NCBI GenBank assembly: GCA_017428105.1
Contig: JAFRRM010000023.1
Span: 24,644 to 88,643, forward strand
From: Lachnospiraceae bacterium
GTDB lineage: Bacteria > Bacillota > Clostridia > Lachnospirales > Lachnospiraceae
Direction of reading: 5' to 3'
Length of the DNA: 64,000 nt
Numbering within the stretch: the first letter of the stretch is position 1; each line of letters opens with the position of its first letter. Made by a program: the position numbers and the translations under genes. This document shows positions 23,914 to 32,977 of the stretch, piece after piece. The notes beneath the pieces were generated by a model. The model had not been told where the DNA came from and did no database searches. It saw only the letters and a program-made list of their open reading frames with translations.

Positions 23914-24818
23914 GGCGCACCTCCGTAGTTTTCATAGGACGGGTCGAGCGCCTTCAGCTCCGAAAACGTGTCGATCTCCTGCACGTCCTCCGCCCGACAC
24001 GGACGGATGGCCACGTGATAATTCTCCTTCAGCACCGCCATGGGCACCTGTTCCCAGTAATTCTCCCGGCCGCCGGGCATGGCCGCCACCTTCGCCAGGT
24101 CGCCCGCCAGTTTCCGGCCGTCCTCCTCGCTCCAGTACGAGATGCCGATGACCTGGTAGCAGTCCAGGCCGCCGCGCCGCTCCTCCAGGATGTAGCCGCC
24201 GCGGGTGGTAAAGCACCAGTCGTCCGTGCGCTCCGCATAGACGCCCAGGAAATTGGATTCATAATGATACGGCGCGATCAGGGCCGGGTTCCGCAGCAGC
24301 AGGTCCGCATCGAAGATGTACGCGTTCGACAGCACGTCCTTCACGCACAGGGCGGACAGGATGTTGTTGGCCTCACCGTAGGCGGGATTCTCCACGAAGC
24401 GGATCATGGGATATTTCTCCAGCAGGGCGTCGAAGGCTTCCGCCTTGTAGCCGCGGACGATGTAGATCTCTTTGATCCCGGCCGCCAGGACCGCGTCCAG
24501 CAGGCCGTCGATCAGCCGCTTCCCGTTCACGGAAATGAGCGGTTTGGGGATGTCCAGCGTGACCGGGGCGAGCCGCGAGCCGAAGCCGGCCGCGATGAAG
24601 ACCGCGCGGCGGACCCGGTACGGTTCCAGCGCCGCCAGACCGGCCGAGGTGATGCCGAGCTCCGAGAGCAGGCCGCGTTCCGCCAGCCCGCGCACCAGTT
24701 TGTTCACGGTGCCCAGGGAGAGGCCGCCTTTTGCCGCCAGCTGCCGCTGGGGCAGGGAGGTCTTCGCTTCCGCCAGCAGGGCCAGGATCTGGAATTCTTT
24801 TTTTGAAATGGGTGTCAT
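23910..24818 (-). CDS. winged-helix/nucleotidyltransferase fusion, LicC-like
   Basis: A 302-residue two-domain protein. Residues 1-60 (ILALLAEAKTSLPQRQLAAK, then LGTVNKLVRGLAERGLL) form a winged helix-turn-helix. Residues 70-302 form a nucleotidyltransferase: FIAAGFGSRLAPVTLDIPKP is the NTP-binding loop and YIFDADLLLRN the metal-binding Asp motif, as in LicC phosphocholine cytidylyltransferases. The start is the ATG at 24818 after GAGGAAA; longer frames would pass through the promoter. It overlaps the aminotransferase by 4 bp. The HTH may sense substrate and bind the inverted repeat in its own promoter, which is inference. Confidence 0.88.
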   Translation of the reverse strand: MTPISKKEFQILALLAEAKTSLPQRQLAAKGGLSLGTVNKLVRGLAERGLLSELGITSAGLAALEPYRVRRAVFIAAGFGSRLAPVTLDIPKPLISVNGKRLIDGLLDAVLAAGIKEIYIVRGYKAEAFDALLEKYPMIRFVENPAYGEANNILSALCVKDVLSNAYIFDADLLLRNPALIAPYHYESNFLGVYAERTDDWCFTTRGGYILEERRGGLDCYQVIGISYWSEEDGRKLAGDLAKVAAMPGGRENYWEQVPMAVLKENYHVAIRPCRAEDVQEIDTFSELKALDPSYENYGGAP

Positions 24819-24832
24819 GGGTTTCCTCGCAA

Positions 24833-24880
24833 AAATGTTCAGATATGTGGGATAATACCACTCATCTGAACATTTGTCAA
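24833..24880 (-). promoter_or_regulatory. promoter with 12-bp inverted-repeat operator
   Basis: On the minus strand TTGACA (24875-24880) and TATTAT (24852-24857) are 17 bp apart. Perfect 12-base arms AAATGTTCAGAT (24833-24844) and its complement (24864-24875) flank the -10 box, centres 31 bp apart, about three helical turns. This is the layout of a repressor site. More half-sites (TGTTCAG or TGAACATT) occur at 24889 and 25039. Confidence 0.8.
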
Positions 24881-25008
24881 GGTTTTTTTGTTCAGTTTTT
24901 TCTTTAGTAGGCCCCATATTGAACGGTTATTTTCAAATTCCCCTTCTTCCCGGAGGAACGCATGGTCTCATAACTGAACCCCCCGTTGTTTCATTTATTA
25001 ATTTTTTC

Positions 25009-25038
25009 TTGACAAACATTACTTTTATAATGTATAAA
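25009..25038 (+). promoter_or_regulatory. promoter of the TAXI-TRAP operon
   Basis: TTGACA (25009-25014) and TATAAA (25033-25038) are 18 bp apart; TGAACATT, the half-site of the divergent operator, begins at 25039 right at the expected transcription start. Confidence 0.7.
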
Positions 25039-25112
25039 TGAACATTGTGAAAATTTGGTAAGCAAAGGCGGCCCGCGGCCGCCGGGTCACCAAAAAAAGA
25101 ATGGAGGAAACT

Positions 25113-26132
25113 ATGAAAAAGGCAATCGCATTACTGCTCATGCTCTGCATGCTTCTGTCCCTGGCCGCCTGCGGCGGTTCCGGCTCATCCACCGGAAAAA
25201 CGGAAAGCGGACAGGCTTCCGAGATCAAGGGCCTGACCGATGAAGAACGCAAGAATGAGTTCATCACGGTCGGCACCGGCCCCACTTCCGGCATCTACTT
25301 CCCGATCGGCGGCGCTTTCGCCACCGCCCTGAAGGACTACGGTTATCAGACCTCTGCCGAAGCCACCAACGCAACGGGGCAAAACATCCAGAACATTTTG
25401 AAGGGCGACTGCGAGATCGCGATCGCCATGCAGGATGCCGTCATGCAGGCCTATACCGGGACCGGCGCCTATGAAGGCAAGGAGCCCGCGACCGACCTGC
25501 GCGCGCTGATGCGCCTGTGGCCGAACTACGTGCAGCTCGTCACCACGGCCAACACCGGCATCAAGAGCGTGAGCGACCTGCGCGGCAAGCGCGTCGGCGT
25601 CGGCGCTTCGAACTCCGGCGTGGAGATCAACGCCCGCATGATCCTGGCCGCCTACGGCATCACCTATGATGACATCACCCCCGACTACCTTGCTTACGGC
25701 GAAGCCATCGACAACATGAAGAACGGCCAGTGCGACGCCGTGTTCGTGACCTCCGGCCTGCCGAACGCGACCGTCATGGAACTCGGCGTCCAGTATGACA
25801 TGGTCATCGTCCCGATCGACGGCGAAGGCCGTGACAAACTGGTCTCCGAATATCCTTACTACGCCAAGAGTGTGATCCCGGCGAACACCTACAACAACAA
25901 GGAAGACGTGGAAGGCGTTTTCGTGTACAACATCATGCTGGTCCGCAAGGATCTGAGCGACAAGATGGTCTATGACATCCTGGAAGGCGTGTTCAAGAAC
26001 ATCAGCACGATCAAAGCCTCTCACAACGCCGCCGACAAGAACATCGACATCTCCTTCGGTATCAGCGATATCCAGCTTCCGCTACATCCCGGTGCGGAGC
26101 AGTTCTGGAAAGACAACGGCTACGGCAAATAA
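25113..26132 (+). CDS. TAXI-family TRAP solute-binding lipoprotein
   Basis: A 339-residue extracytoplasmic binding protein. The signal peptide ends in LSLAAC with lipid-attachment Cys20. The mature part has ITVGTGPTSGIYFPIGGAFA, typical of the TAXI (TRAP-associated extracytoplasmic immunogenic) family. The ATG at 25113 follows GGAGGAA; an ATG 12 bases upstream overlaps that site and is less likely. It heads an operon with a DUF1850 gene and a fused TRAP permease, with a terminator hairpin after it that should raise its level relative to the permease. Substrate unknown; some TAXI systems take up glutamate or dicarboxylates. Confidence 0.93.
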   Translation: MKKAIALLLMLCMLLSLAACGGSGSSTGKTESGQASEIKGLTDEERKNEFITVGTGPTSGIYFPIGGAFATALKDYGYQTSAEATNATGQNIQNILKGDCEIAIAMQDAVMQAYTGTGAYEGKEPATDLRALMRLWPNYVQLVTTANTGIKSVSDLRGKRVGVGASNSGVEINARMILAAYGITYDDITPDYLAYGEAIDNMKNGQCDAVFVTSGLPNATVMELGVQYDMVIVPIDGEGRDKLVSEYPYYAKSVIPANTYNNKEDVEGVFVYNIMLVRKDLSDKMVYDILEGVFKNISTIKASHNAADKNIDISFGISDIQLPLHPGAEQFWKDNGYGK

Positions 26133-26152
26133 GCCGCCGTCAGTTTCCGCGC

Positions 26153-26192
26153 GCCGCGGGAGGCTCCTGAGCCTTCCGCGGCTTCGGTTTTT
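26153..26192 (+). terminator. attenuating terminator inside the TRAP operon
   Basis: A 13-pair stem, GCCGCGGGAGGCT with AGCCTTCCGCGGC (one G-U pair), 26153-26182, is followed by TTCGGTTTTTC. It lies between the binding-protein gene and DUF1850. Confidence 0.75.
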
Positions 26193-26200
26193 CAAAAGCA

Positions 26201-26710
26201 ATGTGCAAAAGATTCCGTGGCATATTTCTTGCCGTTATTGCAGCTGCAGCTGCGGGCGCTTTTGTCTGGTTGGCTTTTTTCGCCCCGACAGGCAGGGTCT
26301 TTCAGCTGTATGACCGGGTAAGGGAAACCGTCGTATTTTCCGCGCCGATCGAAACCGGCGACAAACTGCGTCTGGAGATCGAGCATTCCTTCGAGCATAT
26401 CCCCTGGTATGAGTTTTATACCGTAAGAGATGACGGCCAGTTCAATCTCGACGCCATCGCCGTCGCCGGCTACGGCGCGGGGATCCCCGCGGAGATGGAC
26501 GTGCCGACCCGCATCGAAGACGGGCTCGTCTGGATGGAAAACATCAACAGTGTCTTCCCGTATTTTACCTGGATCACATCCGCCACATACATGAAAGGCC
26601 TTCAGATAAACGGAAAAGAGGTCTTTGACTTCCGCAGCCTGCCGGACGCCAGCAGGATCAAGGGAGAAATCATTACGAAAAGGGGGTATCTGACAGGTGA
26701 CCGACCTTGA
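26201..26710 (+). CDS. DUF1850 protein of TAXI-TRAP system
   Basis: A 169-residue protein with one N-terminal hydrophobic segment (about residues 7-28), then LEIEHSFEHIPWYEFYTV, the HSxExxPW block characteristic of DUF1850. These small membrane-anchored proteins accompany fused TAXI-TRAP permeases, but their role is not known to me. The stop overlaps the permease GTG start by 14 bp. No strong ribosome site precedes the ATG, in keeping with low expression. Confidence 0.85.
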   Translation: MCKRFRGIFLAVIAAAAAGAFVWLAFFAPTGRVFQLYDRVRETVVFSAPIETGDKLRLEIEHSFEHIPWYEFYTVRDDGQFNLDAIAVAGYGAGIPAEMDVPTRIEDGLVWMENINSVFPYFTWITSATYMKGLQINGKEVFDFRSLPDASRIKGEIITKRGYLTGDRP

Positions 26711-28694
26711 AAAAAACACCGTCGAGACACCGGCTGAAGCAGTGACGCCGGAAGAGTCCGCCAGCGGTGCGGAGATCATGGAGAAATTTGAAAAAGAATC
26801 CCGCACCCGCATCTTTGACGCCAAGTGGCTGAAAACCGTGATCTACGTCCTTTGTCTCGTGTTCACGCTCTACCATCTGGCCTACGCTTCCGGGATCCGG
26901 CTGCTGCAGATGGTCAACATCAAGCACCATGCCATCCACGTCGGCATGATCCTCGTCCTGGGATTTGCGCTTTATCCCGCGTTCAAAAAGAGCAGCCGCA
27001 AGAAGATCGCATGGTATGACTGGATCTTTATCGCGCTGTCCGCCGCCATGCCGATTTACGTCTTCATCCGCTACCCAACCTTCATTTCCACCGGTTTTGA
27101 GGGCGAAACGGTCGATATCATTTTCGGTACGGTACTGATCATTCTCGTACTGATCTGCTCCCGCCGGCTGAGCGGCTGGGCGCTGCCGATCCTGTCTGTC
27201 ATCTTCCTGATCTACGCGCTGTTCGGACGGTCCTTCCCGGGCATTTTCATGCACAGAGGCTATATCTGGCACCGGATTGTCACGTATCTGACCACGGATA
27301 TATACGGCATTTACGGAACGTCCATCAAGGTGTCGGCGACCTATATCGTTCTGTTCATCATCTTCGGCGAAGTGATGAACAAGTGCGGCATGGGCCAGTT
27401 CTTCAATGACATCGCCAACGCGCTCGCCGGCCACACCAAGGGCGGCCCCGCGAAAGTGGCGGTCCTGGCTTCCGGCTTCCTCGGCTCCATCAACGGCTCC
27501 GCGGTCGCCAACGTCGTGACGACGGGTACGTTCACGATCCCGCTGATGAAAAAGACCGGCTACTCCAAGGAATTCGCCGGTGCCGTCGAAGCAACGGCTT
27601 CGGTCGGCGGGCAGCTCCTGCCGCCCATCATGGGCGCGGCGGCCTTCGTGATGGCGGAAACGCTGGGCGTGAAGTACGGCCTGATCATCAAGGCCGCGGT
27701 CATCCCCGCCCTCATCTACTACCTCGGCATCATCATCCAGGTGCAGATGCGCGCGACCAAGGACCATCTGAACGGCCTGCCGAAAGAACTGATGCCCAAG
27801 GTCGGGAAGGTCATGAAGGAAAGAGGCCATCTGCTCATCCCGATCATCTTCCTGCTGTACATGCTGATTTTCAGCGGCGTAACGGTCATCCGCAGCGCTT
27901 TCTGGACGATCATCGTCACCATCGTGGTCGCCGAACTCCGCCCGATCAGCCGCATGAGCCTGAAGGATATCTGCGATGCGTTCGTGGCAGGCGCCAAATC
28001 GACGGTTTCCGTGGCCATGGCCTGCGCCTGCGTCGGCATTATCGTCGGCGTGTGCGGCATGACCGGTTTCGCGCTGAACGTGGCGCACGCGATCATCAGC
28101 ATCGGCGAGCACAGCCTGCTGCTGACCCTGCTCTTTACGATGGTCACCTGCATGATCCTCGGCATGGGCCTGCCGTCCATCCCGTCGTACCTTATCACCG
28201 CCACCATTGCGGCGCCTGCCCTGGTCGAACTGGGACAGCCCGAGATCGCGGCGCATATGTTCTGCTTCTACTTCGCGATGTTCGCGAACCTGACGCCGCC
28301 GGTCGCGCTGGCTTCCTTTGCGGCGGCAGGTCTGTCGGGAGGCAGTCCGATGAAGACGGGCTGGCAGTCGGTCCGGCTTGCCCTGGCCGGCTTCATCGTG
28401 CCGTTTATGTTCGTCTACAATAAAGCCCTGCTGCTGGAAGGCGTCACGCTGATCACCGGCGTCCAGGTCGTAATCACCGCCTGTGCCGGCGTCGTCCTGA
28501 TCGCGGCAGCGGTGGAAGGCTATTTACTGGGACGGATGAACATCGTCCTGCGCGTGATCGCCGGCGTCGGCGCGTTCCTGCTGATCGACAGCCGTCTGGT
28601 GACGGATATCGCGGGCGTCGTCTGCCTGGCCGTCATCCTTCTGTCGCAGAAGTTCATCTTCAACAAACAGAAACCAGAAGCAAAAGCGGCATAG
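26697..28694 (+). CDS. TRAP transporter fused permease (DctQ-DctM)
   Basis: A 665-residue integral membrane protein with about 16-18 hydrophobic segments: a 4-segment DctQ-like N-terminal part and a DctM-like part containing GGPAKVAVLASGFLGSINGS and GMGLPSIPSYLITATIAAP. It drives ion-coupled uptake of the ligand delivered by the TAXI protein. The start is GTG at 26697 with GGGGG upstream; the first 40 residues are charged and cytoplasmic. It is the last gene of the operon, before a terminator at 28717. Confidence 0.94.
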   Translation: MTDLEKNTVETPAEAVTPEESASGAEIMEKFEKESRTRIFDAKWLKTVIYVLCLVFTLYHLAYASGIRLLQMVNIKHHAIHVGMILVLGFALYPAFKKSSRKKIAWYDWIFIALSAAMPIYVFIRYPTFISTGFEGETVDIIFGTVLIILVLICSRRLSGWALPILSVIFLIYALFGRSFPGIFMHRGYIWHRIVTYLTTDIYGIYGTSIKVSATYIVLFIIFGEVMNKCGMGQFFNDIANALAGHTKGGPAKVAVLASGFLGSINGSAVANVVTTGTFTIPLMKKTGYSKEFAGAVEATASVGGQLLPPIMGAAAFVMAETLGVKYGLIIKAAVIPALIYYLGIIIQVQMRATKDHLNGLPKELMPKVGKVMKERGHLLIPIIFLLYMLIFSGVTVIRSAFWTIIVTIVVAELRPISRMSLKDICDAFVAGAKSTVSVAMACACVGIIVGVCGMTGFALNVAHAIISIGEHSLLLTLLFTMVTCMILGMGLPSIPSYLITATIAAPALVELGQPEIAAHMFCFYFAMFANLTPPVALASFAAAGLSGGSPMKTGWQSVRLALAGFIVPFMFVYNKALLLEGVTLITGVQVVITACAGVVLIAAAVEGYLLGRMNIVLRVIAGVGAFLLIDSRLVTDIAGVVCLAVILLSQKFIFNKQKPEAKAA

Positions 28695-28716
28695 CAACGT
28701 TTGATCCGCAATATAA

Positions 28717-28770
28717 GACCGCACAGGTATTCCTGATCTGAGAACAGGATCCCTGCGCGGTCCTTTTTTA
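28717..28770 (+). terminator. terminator of the TRAP operon
   Basis: GACCGCACAGG at 28717-28727 pairs with CCTGCGCGGTC at 28752-28762 (one mismatch), followed by CTTTTTT. The A-run on the other side is weak, so it mainly serves the plus strand. Confidence 0.75.
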
Positions 28771-28781
28771 ATTGCTCTGAC

Positions 28782-29702
28782 TCAGTTATTCCGTACGCCG
28801 TGCTCCGCCAGCACCTCCTGATACGGCCGGTCCGGGTCGAAAATGAATTCCAGGTGGCCGCTGTCACGGACACCTCCGGGCGGAGGGGACATGTAATCGC
28901 CGTATTCGCGGGCCAGGAAGTCATCGTATCCCGCGGGGACGGGGAGGAGGATGCCTTCGAAGGGGAGCAGGACCTGCCGCTCCAGGTCTGCTTTCGGAAA
29001 ATAGTTGCTGGGATAAGCATCCACGGTGATCACGGCATGAGAAACGAATGCGGTCTCCCGGCCTTCGAAGCTGCGGGCCAGGCGGTCGATCTCCTTCCAG
29101 TTTTCATACGGATCGCGGCCGGACCAGCTGTCCGCGCGGGCCTGCTCCTCCGGGGAAAGGTGCGGATGGGAGCGGCGCATATAGGCGGAGTTGTCGCGGC
29201 AAAGCGCCATGATCCGGTGATAGAGGGGCTCTCCCTCTTCCGGGACCCAGGGGTCGAGTGGAAAGATATCGGCCATCACGCCCTGGTTCATGGGCTGATA
29301 CATGAAGGAAGGCGTCGCAGCCGTGGTATGGCTGTTGCGCAGTTTGGCAAAGCTGTAGAAATAGCCCGGGTCGGTGTCAGGGGTCTGCAGGAAATAAGGG
29401 GCTTCAAACCATTCCGGATGCGCCAGCAGTTCTTCGTAATCCGCGCGGGGCATGGCGATGTCGATGTCGTCATCCCAGGGGATGAAGCCTTGATGGCGCA
29501 CGGCGCCCAGCAGGGAGCCGCCCACCAGGAAGCAGGTCAGGCCGCGGGCGCGGCAGGTCTCGTACAGCGTACGCGCCAGATCCAGTTCCACCAGCCAGAG
29601 TTTCTTCCGCCAGGTCTCCACGGGGAAGTCCCAGCGCACGTCGGGCGCCAGCCAGGTCCTGTCCCAGCCCATTTTCCGCAGGATGCGCGTGGTTTCTTTC
29701 AT
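28782..29702 (-). CDS. LicD family phosphotransferase
   Basis: A 306-residue LicD protein. FLVGGSLLGAVRHQGFIPWD followed by DDIDIAMPRADYEEL is the nucleotidyltransferase-fold core with its catalytic aspartates. LicD enzymes move phosphocholine or similar groups from CDP donors to surface glycans. Its start overlaps the CPBP protease stop by 4 bp. About 4 kb away lies a LicC-like cytidylyltransferase, which could supply the CDP donor; the TRAP operon between them is on the other strand. Confidence 0.9.
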   Translation of the reverse strand: MKETTRILRKMGWDRTWLAPDVRWDFPVETWRKKLWLVELDLARTLYETCRARGLTCFLVGGSLLGAVRHQGFIPWDDDIDIAMPRADYEELLAHPEWFEAPYFLQTPDTDPGYFYSFAKLRNSHTTAATPSFMYQPMNQGVMADIFPLDPWVPEEGEPLYHRIMALCRDNSAYMRRSHPHLSPEEQARADSWSGRDPYENWKEIDRLARSFEGRETAFVSHAVITVDAYPSNYFPKADLERQVLLPFEGILLPVPAGYDDFLAREYGDYMSPPPGGVRDSGHLEFIFDPDRPYQEVLAEHGVRNN

Positions 29703-30487
29703 TTCTTCTTCCCCAGTTTCAGGAACGGCTTGCCGCGCAGGATCAGGCCGCCCCGGCGGGTGATGACCGCCGCGCTCACCGCAAAGAACAGGGCCGTCAG
29801 GATCAGGTCCAGGCCGCCCTGCCTGACCAGAAAACGGTCCTTCACCGCCACCCAGAGTTCGGGCAGCTGCTGGGAAGCGTTGATCAGGGCATGGATCAGG
29901 ATCACGAGGAGCAGGCTCCCGCTCCGGGTATAGATCGTCTGCAGGAACAGGGCCGTCAGCGTGGCGAAGGCCGCCTGCAGGATGACCGATCCCGGGTCCG
30001 ACGTGAGCAGGTTCACCAGATGCATCGCCCCGAACGTCACCGCGACGGCCAGGAAATCCCGCGCCTTGTATTTGCCCTCTTCCTCAAACAGGAGGCGGCC
30101 CCAGAGACGGAACACGCATTCCTCCCAGAAAGCGGTCAGGCCGATGCCGAGCAGCGTGACGCCGATCTGTTCCGGGCCGGGCGTCAGGGAGACCGGGCCC
30201 AGGCGGAACGCCAGGTAAACAGCGGGCGCGATCAGCGAGATCAGGATCAGCCAGGGGAGCAGCGGCCGGTTCCGCAGCGGGATGCGGGCGGCTCGGCCGG
30301 CCAGCAGGAGCGCGCCGACGCCGGCCAGGGCTTTCGCGCCCAGAGAGAGCGGCGGCAGGCCGTTGTTCCGGTCCAGGAGGGCGGCGCCCGTCACTAACAG
30401 CGTGGCCGCCAGGCAGAACAGGAAATAGGCGCCCAGCCTTCTGCCCTCCGGCAGGCCGCGCATTTCTTCCAGAAAGTTTTTCTTCAT
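29699..30487 (-). CDS. CPBP family intramembrane glutamic endopeptidase
   Basis: A 262-residue polytopic protein with about eight hydrophobic segments. FWEECVFRLWG carries the EExxxR motif, VTFGAMHLVN the first metal-site His and LIHALINAS the HxxxN motif, together defining CPBP (Abi/CAAX-like) proteases. The second ATG, at 30487, is better spaced from AAAGG than the first. It is translationally coupled to LicD. Family members process or protect membrane proteins and bacteriocin systems; no bacteriocin genes are seen here. Confidence 0.9.
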   Translation of the reverse strand: MKKNFLEEMRGLPEGRRLGAYFLFCLAATLLVTGAALLDRNNGLPPLSLGAKALAGVGALLLAGRAARIPLRNRPLLPWLILISLIAPAVYLAFRLGPVSLTPGPEQIGVTLLGIGLTAFWEECVFRLWGRLLFEEEGKYKARDFLAVAVTFGAMHLVNLLTSDPGSVILQAAFATLTALFLQTIYTRSGSLLLVILIHALINASQQLPELWVAVKDRFLVRQGGLDLILTALFFAVSAAVITRRGGLILRGKPFLKLGKKK

Positions 30488-30545
30488 GATCATCCTTTAC
30501 GGTCACAGGGACGCGCCCTGCTTTCCGTTATGACAGAATTCTTGT

Positions 30546-32060
30546 TCAGACCGTCGCCCGGTCCCGGACCAGTTCCAGACGGCGCACCGCCTGTCCGATC
30601 TGCCGGGCCGTATCGCCCGCGGTCATGGCCGTGGGGCCCGTTTCGAGTTCCGCGCGTTCACCGGCCATGCCGCACAGATAAGCACCGGCGGCGGCCAGCT
30701 TCGGAAGGCTTCCCTCGCCGTAGCCCAGCAGGGCCGCCAGGACGCCGGAAAGGACGTCGCCGCTGCCTGCGGTCGCCATGCCGGGACAGCCCCGGTCCGT
30801 GATCCAGGTCTCGGTGCCGTCGGTCACCACGGTGCCGCTGCCCTTTAAGAGGACCGTGCAGCGCCATTTCTCCGCCAGCTCTTTCGCGCGGCGGAGCGGT
30901 TCCCGTTCGATCTCCGCCGCCGGGACGCCCAGCAGGCGGGAGGCTTCTCCCAGATGGGGCGTCAGCAGGACCTGCGCCCGGGAAGCGTTCAGCGCTGCGG
31001 GCCCCAGTTCGGACAGGGCAAAGAGCCCGTCCGCGTCGATGACCAGGCGGCCGTCAAAATGCTCCAGTGCATAGGCGAGCGCCGGCTTCACCGCTTCGCC
31101 GCGGCCGATCCCCATCCCGAAGGACAGGGTCTTCACGCGCTGCAGCAGCGCAGCCCACTCTTCCTCCGCAAAGGCCAGTTCGCCCGCGGCATTCTCCGAA
31201 AGGGGGAACAGCGTGCTTTCCAGCACGTGCGGCGCGATCAGGGGGCACAGGCTGCGGGGCGCGGCCGCCACCGCCACTCCGGCGCCGCTGCGCATCGCCG
31301 CGCAGGCCATCGCCGCCAGCCGGGGGGCTCCGCTGTAGGGCAGTGAACCGCCGGCCAGGCCCGCGTAGCCGTATTTTCCTTTGTGGGACCAATGCGCCCG
31401 CCGGGGGATGCAGGCCGCCGCATCCGTCTCTTCCATCAGGCAGGCGTCGGTCTGCAGCGGCGGGATCCCGATGTCTTCGCAGAACAGTTCGCCCCGCACG
31501 TCGCGCGCCCGGCCCAGGAAATGGCCCGGCTTCAGTGACCCGACGGCGATCGTCCGGTCCGCCTTCACCGCGCACTCTCCCAGTCCGCTGTCGCCCGAGA
31601 GGCCGCTGGGGATGTCTACGGACACGAGAAACGCGCCGCTGGCGTTCATCTGCCGGATGGCGTCCGCGTACGTTTCCCGCGGCGCTCCGGCAGATCCGGT
31701 GCCCAGCAGGCAGTCCGCCAGCGAATCGAAACCGCTCAGATCCGTGCCCGGCTCATACGGCACGAGCGGGATCTGCCGCTCCCGGCACTGCGCGCGGTAA
31801 TACGCCCCGTCCTCCGAAACCCGTTCGGACAGGGTGAAGACCGTGACGTCCAGGCCGCGCGCCTCCAGTAGCAGCGCCAGCGCGTAGCCGTCGCCGCCGT
31901 TGCCGCCGCTCCCGCACAGGATCGCCGTACGGCCGCGGAATCCTCCGTGTTTCAGAACAGCTGCCGCCGCCCGGCCCATCAGGACCCGGCCCGGCGTCCC
32001 CGCCGCAATGCACGCGGCGTCGCTGTCCCGCATGGTTTTTACGGATACGATCTCCCGCAT
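30546..32060 (-). CDS. nnr: bifunctional NAD(P)H-hydrate epimerase/dehydratase
   Basis: A 504-residue two-domain repair enzyme for hydrated NAD(P)H. The N-terminal YjeF epimerase domain (1-210) has ILCGSGGNGGDGYALALLLE and VSVDIPSGLSGDSG. The C-terminal ribokinase-like ADP-dependent dehydratase (about 220-504) has VLLTPHLGEASRL, VLLKGSGTVVTDG and GCPGMATAGSGDVLSGVLAA. It starts 3 bp after the mscS stop with a weak ribosome site, so coupling to mscS is likely. Confidence 0.95.
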   Translation of the reverse strand: MREIVSVKTMRDSDAACIAAGTPGRVLMGRAAAAVLKHGGFRGRTAILCGSGGNGGDGYALALLLEARGLDVTVFTLSERVSEDGAYYRAQCRERQIPLVPYEPGTDLSGFDSLADCLLGTGSAGAPRETYADAIRQMNASGAFLVSVDIPSGLSGDSGLGECAVKADRTIAVGSLKPGHFLGRARDVRGELFCEDIGIPPLQTDACLMEETDAAACIPRRAHWSHKGKYGYAGLAGGSLPYSGAPRLAAMACAAMRSGAGVAVAAAPRSLCPLIAPHVLESTLFPLSENAAGELAFAEEEWAALLQRVKTLSFGMGIGRGEAVKPALAYALEHFDGRLVIDADGLFALSELGPAALNASRAQVLLTPHLGEASRLLGVPAAEIEREPLRRAKELAEKWRCTVLLKGSGTVVTDGTETWITDRGCPGMATAGSGDVLSGVLAALLGYGEGSLPKLAAAGAYLCGMAGERAELETGPTAMTAGDTARQIGQAVRRLELVRDRATV

Positions 32061-32063
32061 GGA

Positions 32064-32879
32064 TCAGGCCTGGTGCAGATGCACGTCCACCTGCTGGCGC
32101 GGCATCGCGATGCCGGCCGCCTGCAGTTCGTTCTTGGCGTTCTCCAGCACGTCGAAATACACGTCCCAGTAATTCGCGGTGGCCGTCCAGGCGCGGCAGG
32201 TCAGTTCCACGTTGCCGCCGCTCTGCGTGCAGACGCGGGCAAAGGGAGCCGGATCCTTCAGGACCTTTTCGTTCTTCTCCATCACGGCCTGCAGGATCTC
32301 CTTCGCCTTGTTGAAATCGCTGCCGTAGGCAATGGCAAAGGTATGGTCCACCCGGCGGATGTCTTTTTCGGAATAGTTGATGATATTGCTGGCGGACGCG
32401 CTGCCGTTCGGGATATACACGACACGGTTGTCCACCGTGACCAGTTTGGTGCTGACCAGGTTGATCGCTTCCACCGTACCGGCCTGTCCGGCCACTTCCA
32501 CGTAATCATCCACCCGGTACGGGCGCGTCACCAGGAGCAGCACGCCGCCGGCGATGTTGCCCAGCGCGCCGTTCACGGCCAGACCGACCATGACGCCCAG
32601 GGAGGCGATCAGCGCGGCCACGCCGCTCGTGTCGATCCCCAGATATCCCACCAGCGCCAGGACCACGAGGCACTTGGCCAGGGCTTTGCCGGCGCTGACG
32701 AACGTCTTGACCAGCGTCTTATCCAGTTTGCCGGATCCTTCCAGCTTCTTTCCGATCTTTTTTCCGATCTTATTGATCACCTTGAACGCGATCCAGAGGA
32801 TGATCAGCGCGATCAGAATCTTGATTCCCGTATTGGTCACCCAGCCGAGGACCGTATTGCCCAGTTCTTTCCAGTTCAT
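32064..32879 (-). CDS. small-conductance mechanosensitive channel, MscS family
   Basis: A 271-residue MscS-type channel. One N-terminal hydrophobic segment (about 18-38), two more, and the pore helix region AALIASLGVMVGLAVNGALG lead into the beta domain with PYRVDDYVEVAGQAGTVEAI and VYIPNGSASASNIINYS. It releases solutes on osmotic downshock. Together with MscL at 22285 the window encodes two osmotic safety valves. Nnr follows immediately. Confidence 0.95.
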   Translation of the reverse strand: MNWKELGNTVLGWVTNTGIKILIALIILWIAFKVINKIGKKIGKKLEGSGKLDKTLVKTFVSAGKALAKCLVVLALVGYLGIDTSGVAALIASLGVMVGLAVNGALGNIAGGVLLLVTRPYRVDDYVEVAGQAGTVEAINLVSTKLVTVDNRVVYIPNGSASASNIINYSEKDIRRVDHTFAIAYGSDFNKAKEILQAVMEKNEKVLKDPAPFARVCTQSGGNVELTCRAWTATANYWDVYFDVLENAKNELQAAGIAMPRQQVDVHLHQA

Positions 32880-32977
32880 TCCGTTTACCTCCCTGTTTAC
32901 GGCATATTTCCGTATTGTGGTATCGGCTTATATTTTATTCTTTTTTCCGTTTTCCGTCAATCAGAACCTGCGGGCAT

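Noticed and set aside
23910..24917. Longer start for the HTH-cytidylyltransferase at 24917
   Set aside because: The added 33 residues would be encoded by the promoter and inverted repeat; the ATG at 24818 has a proper ribosome site.
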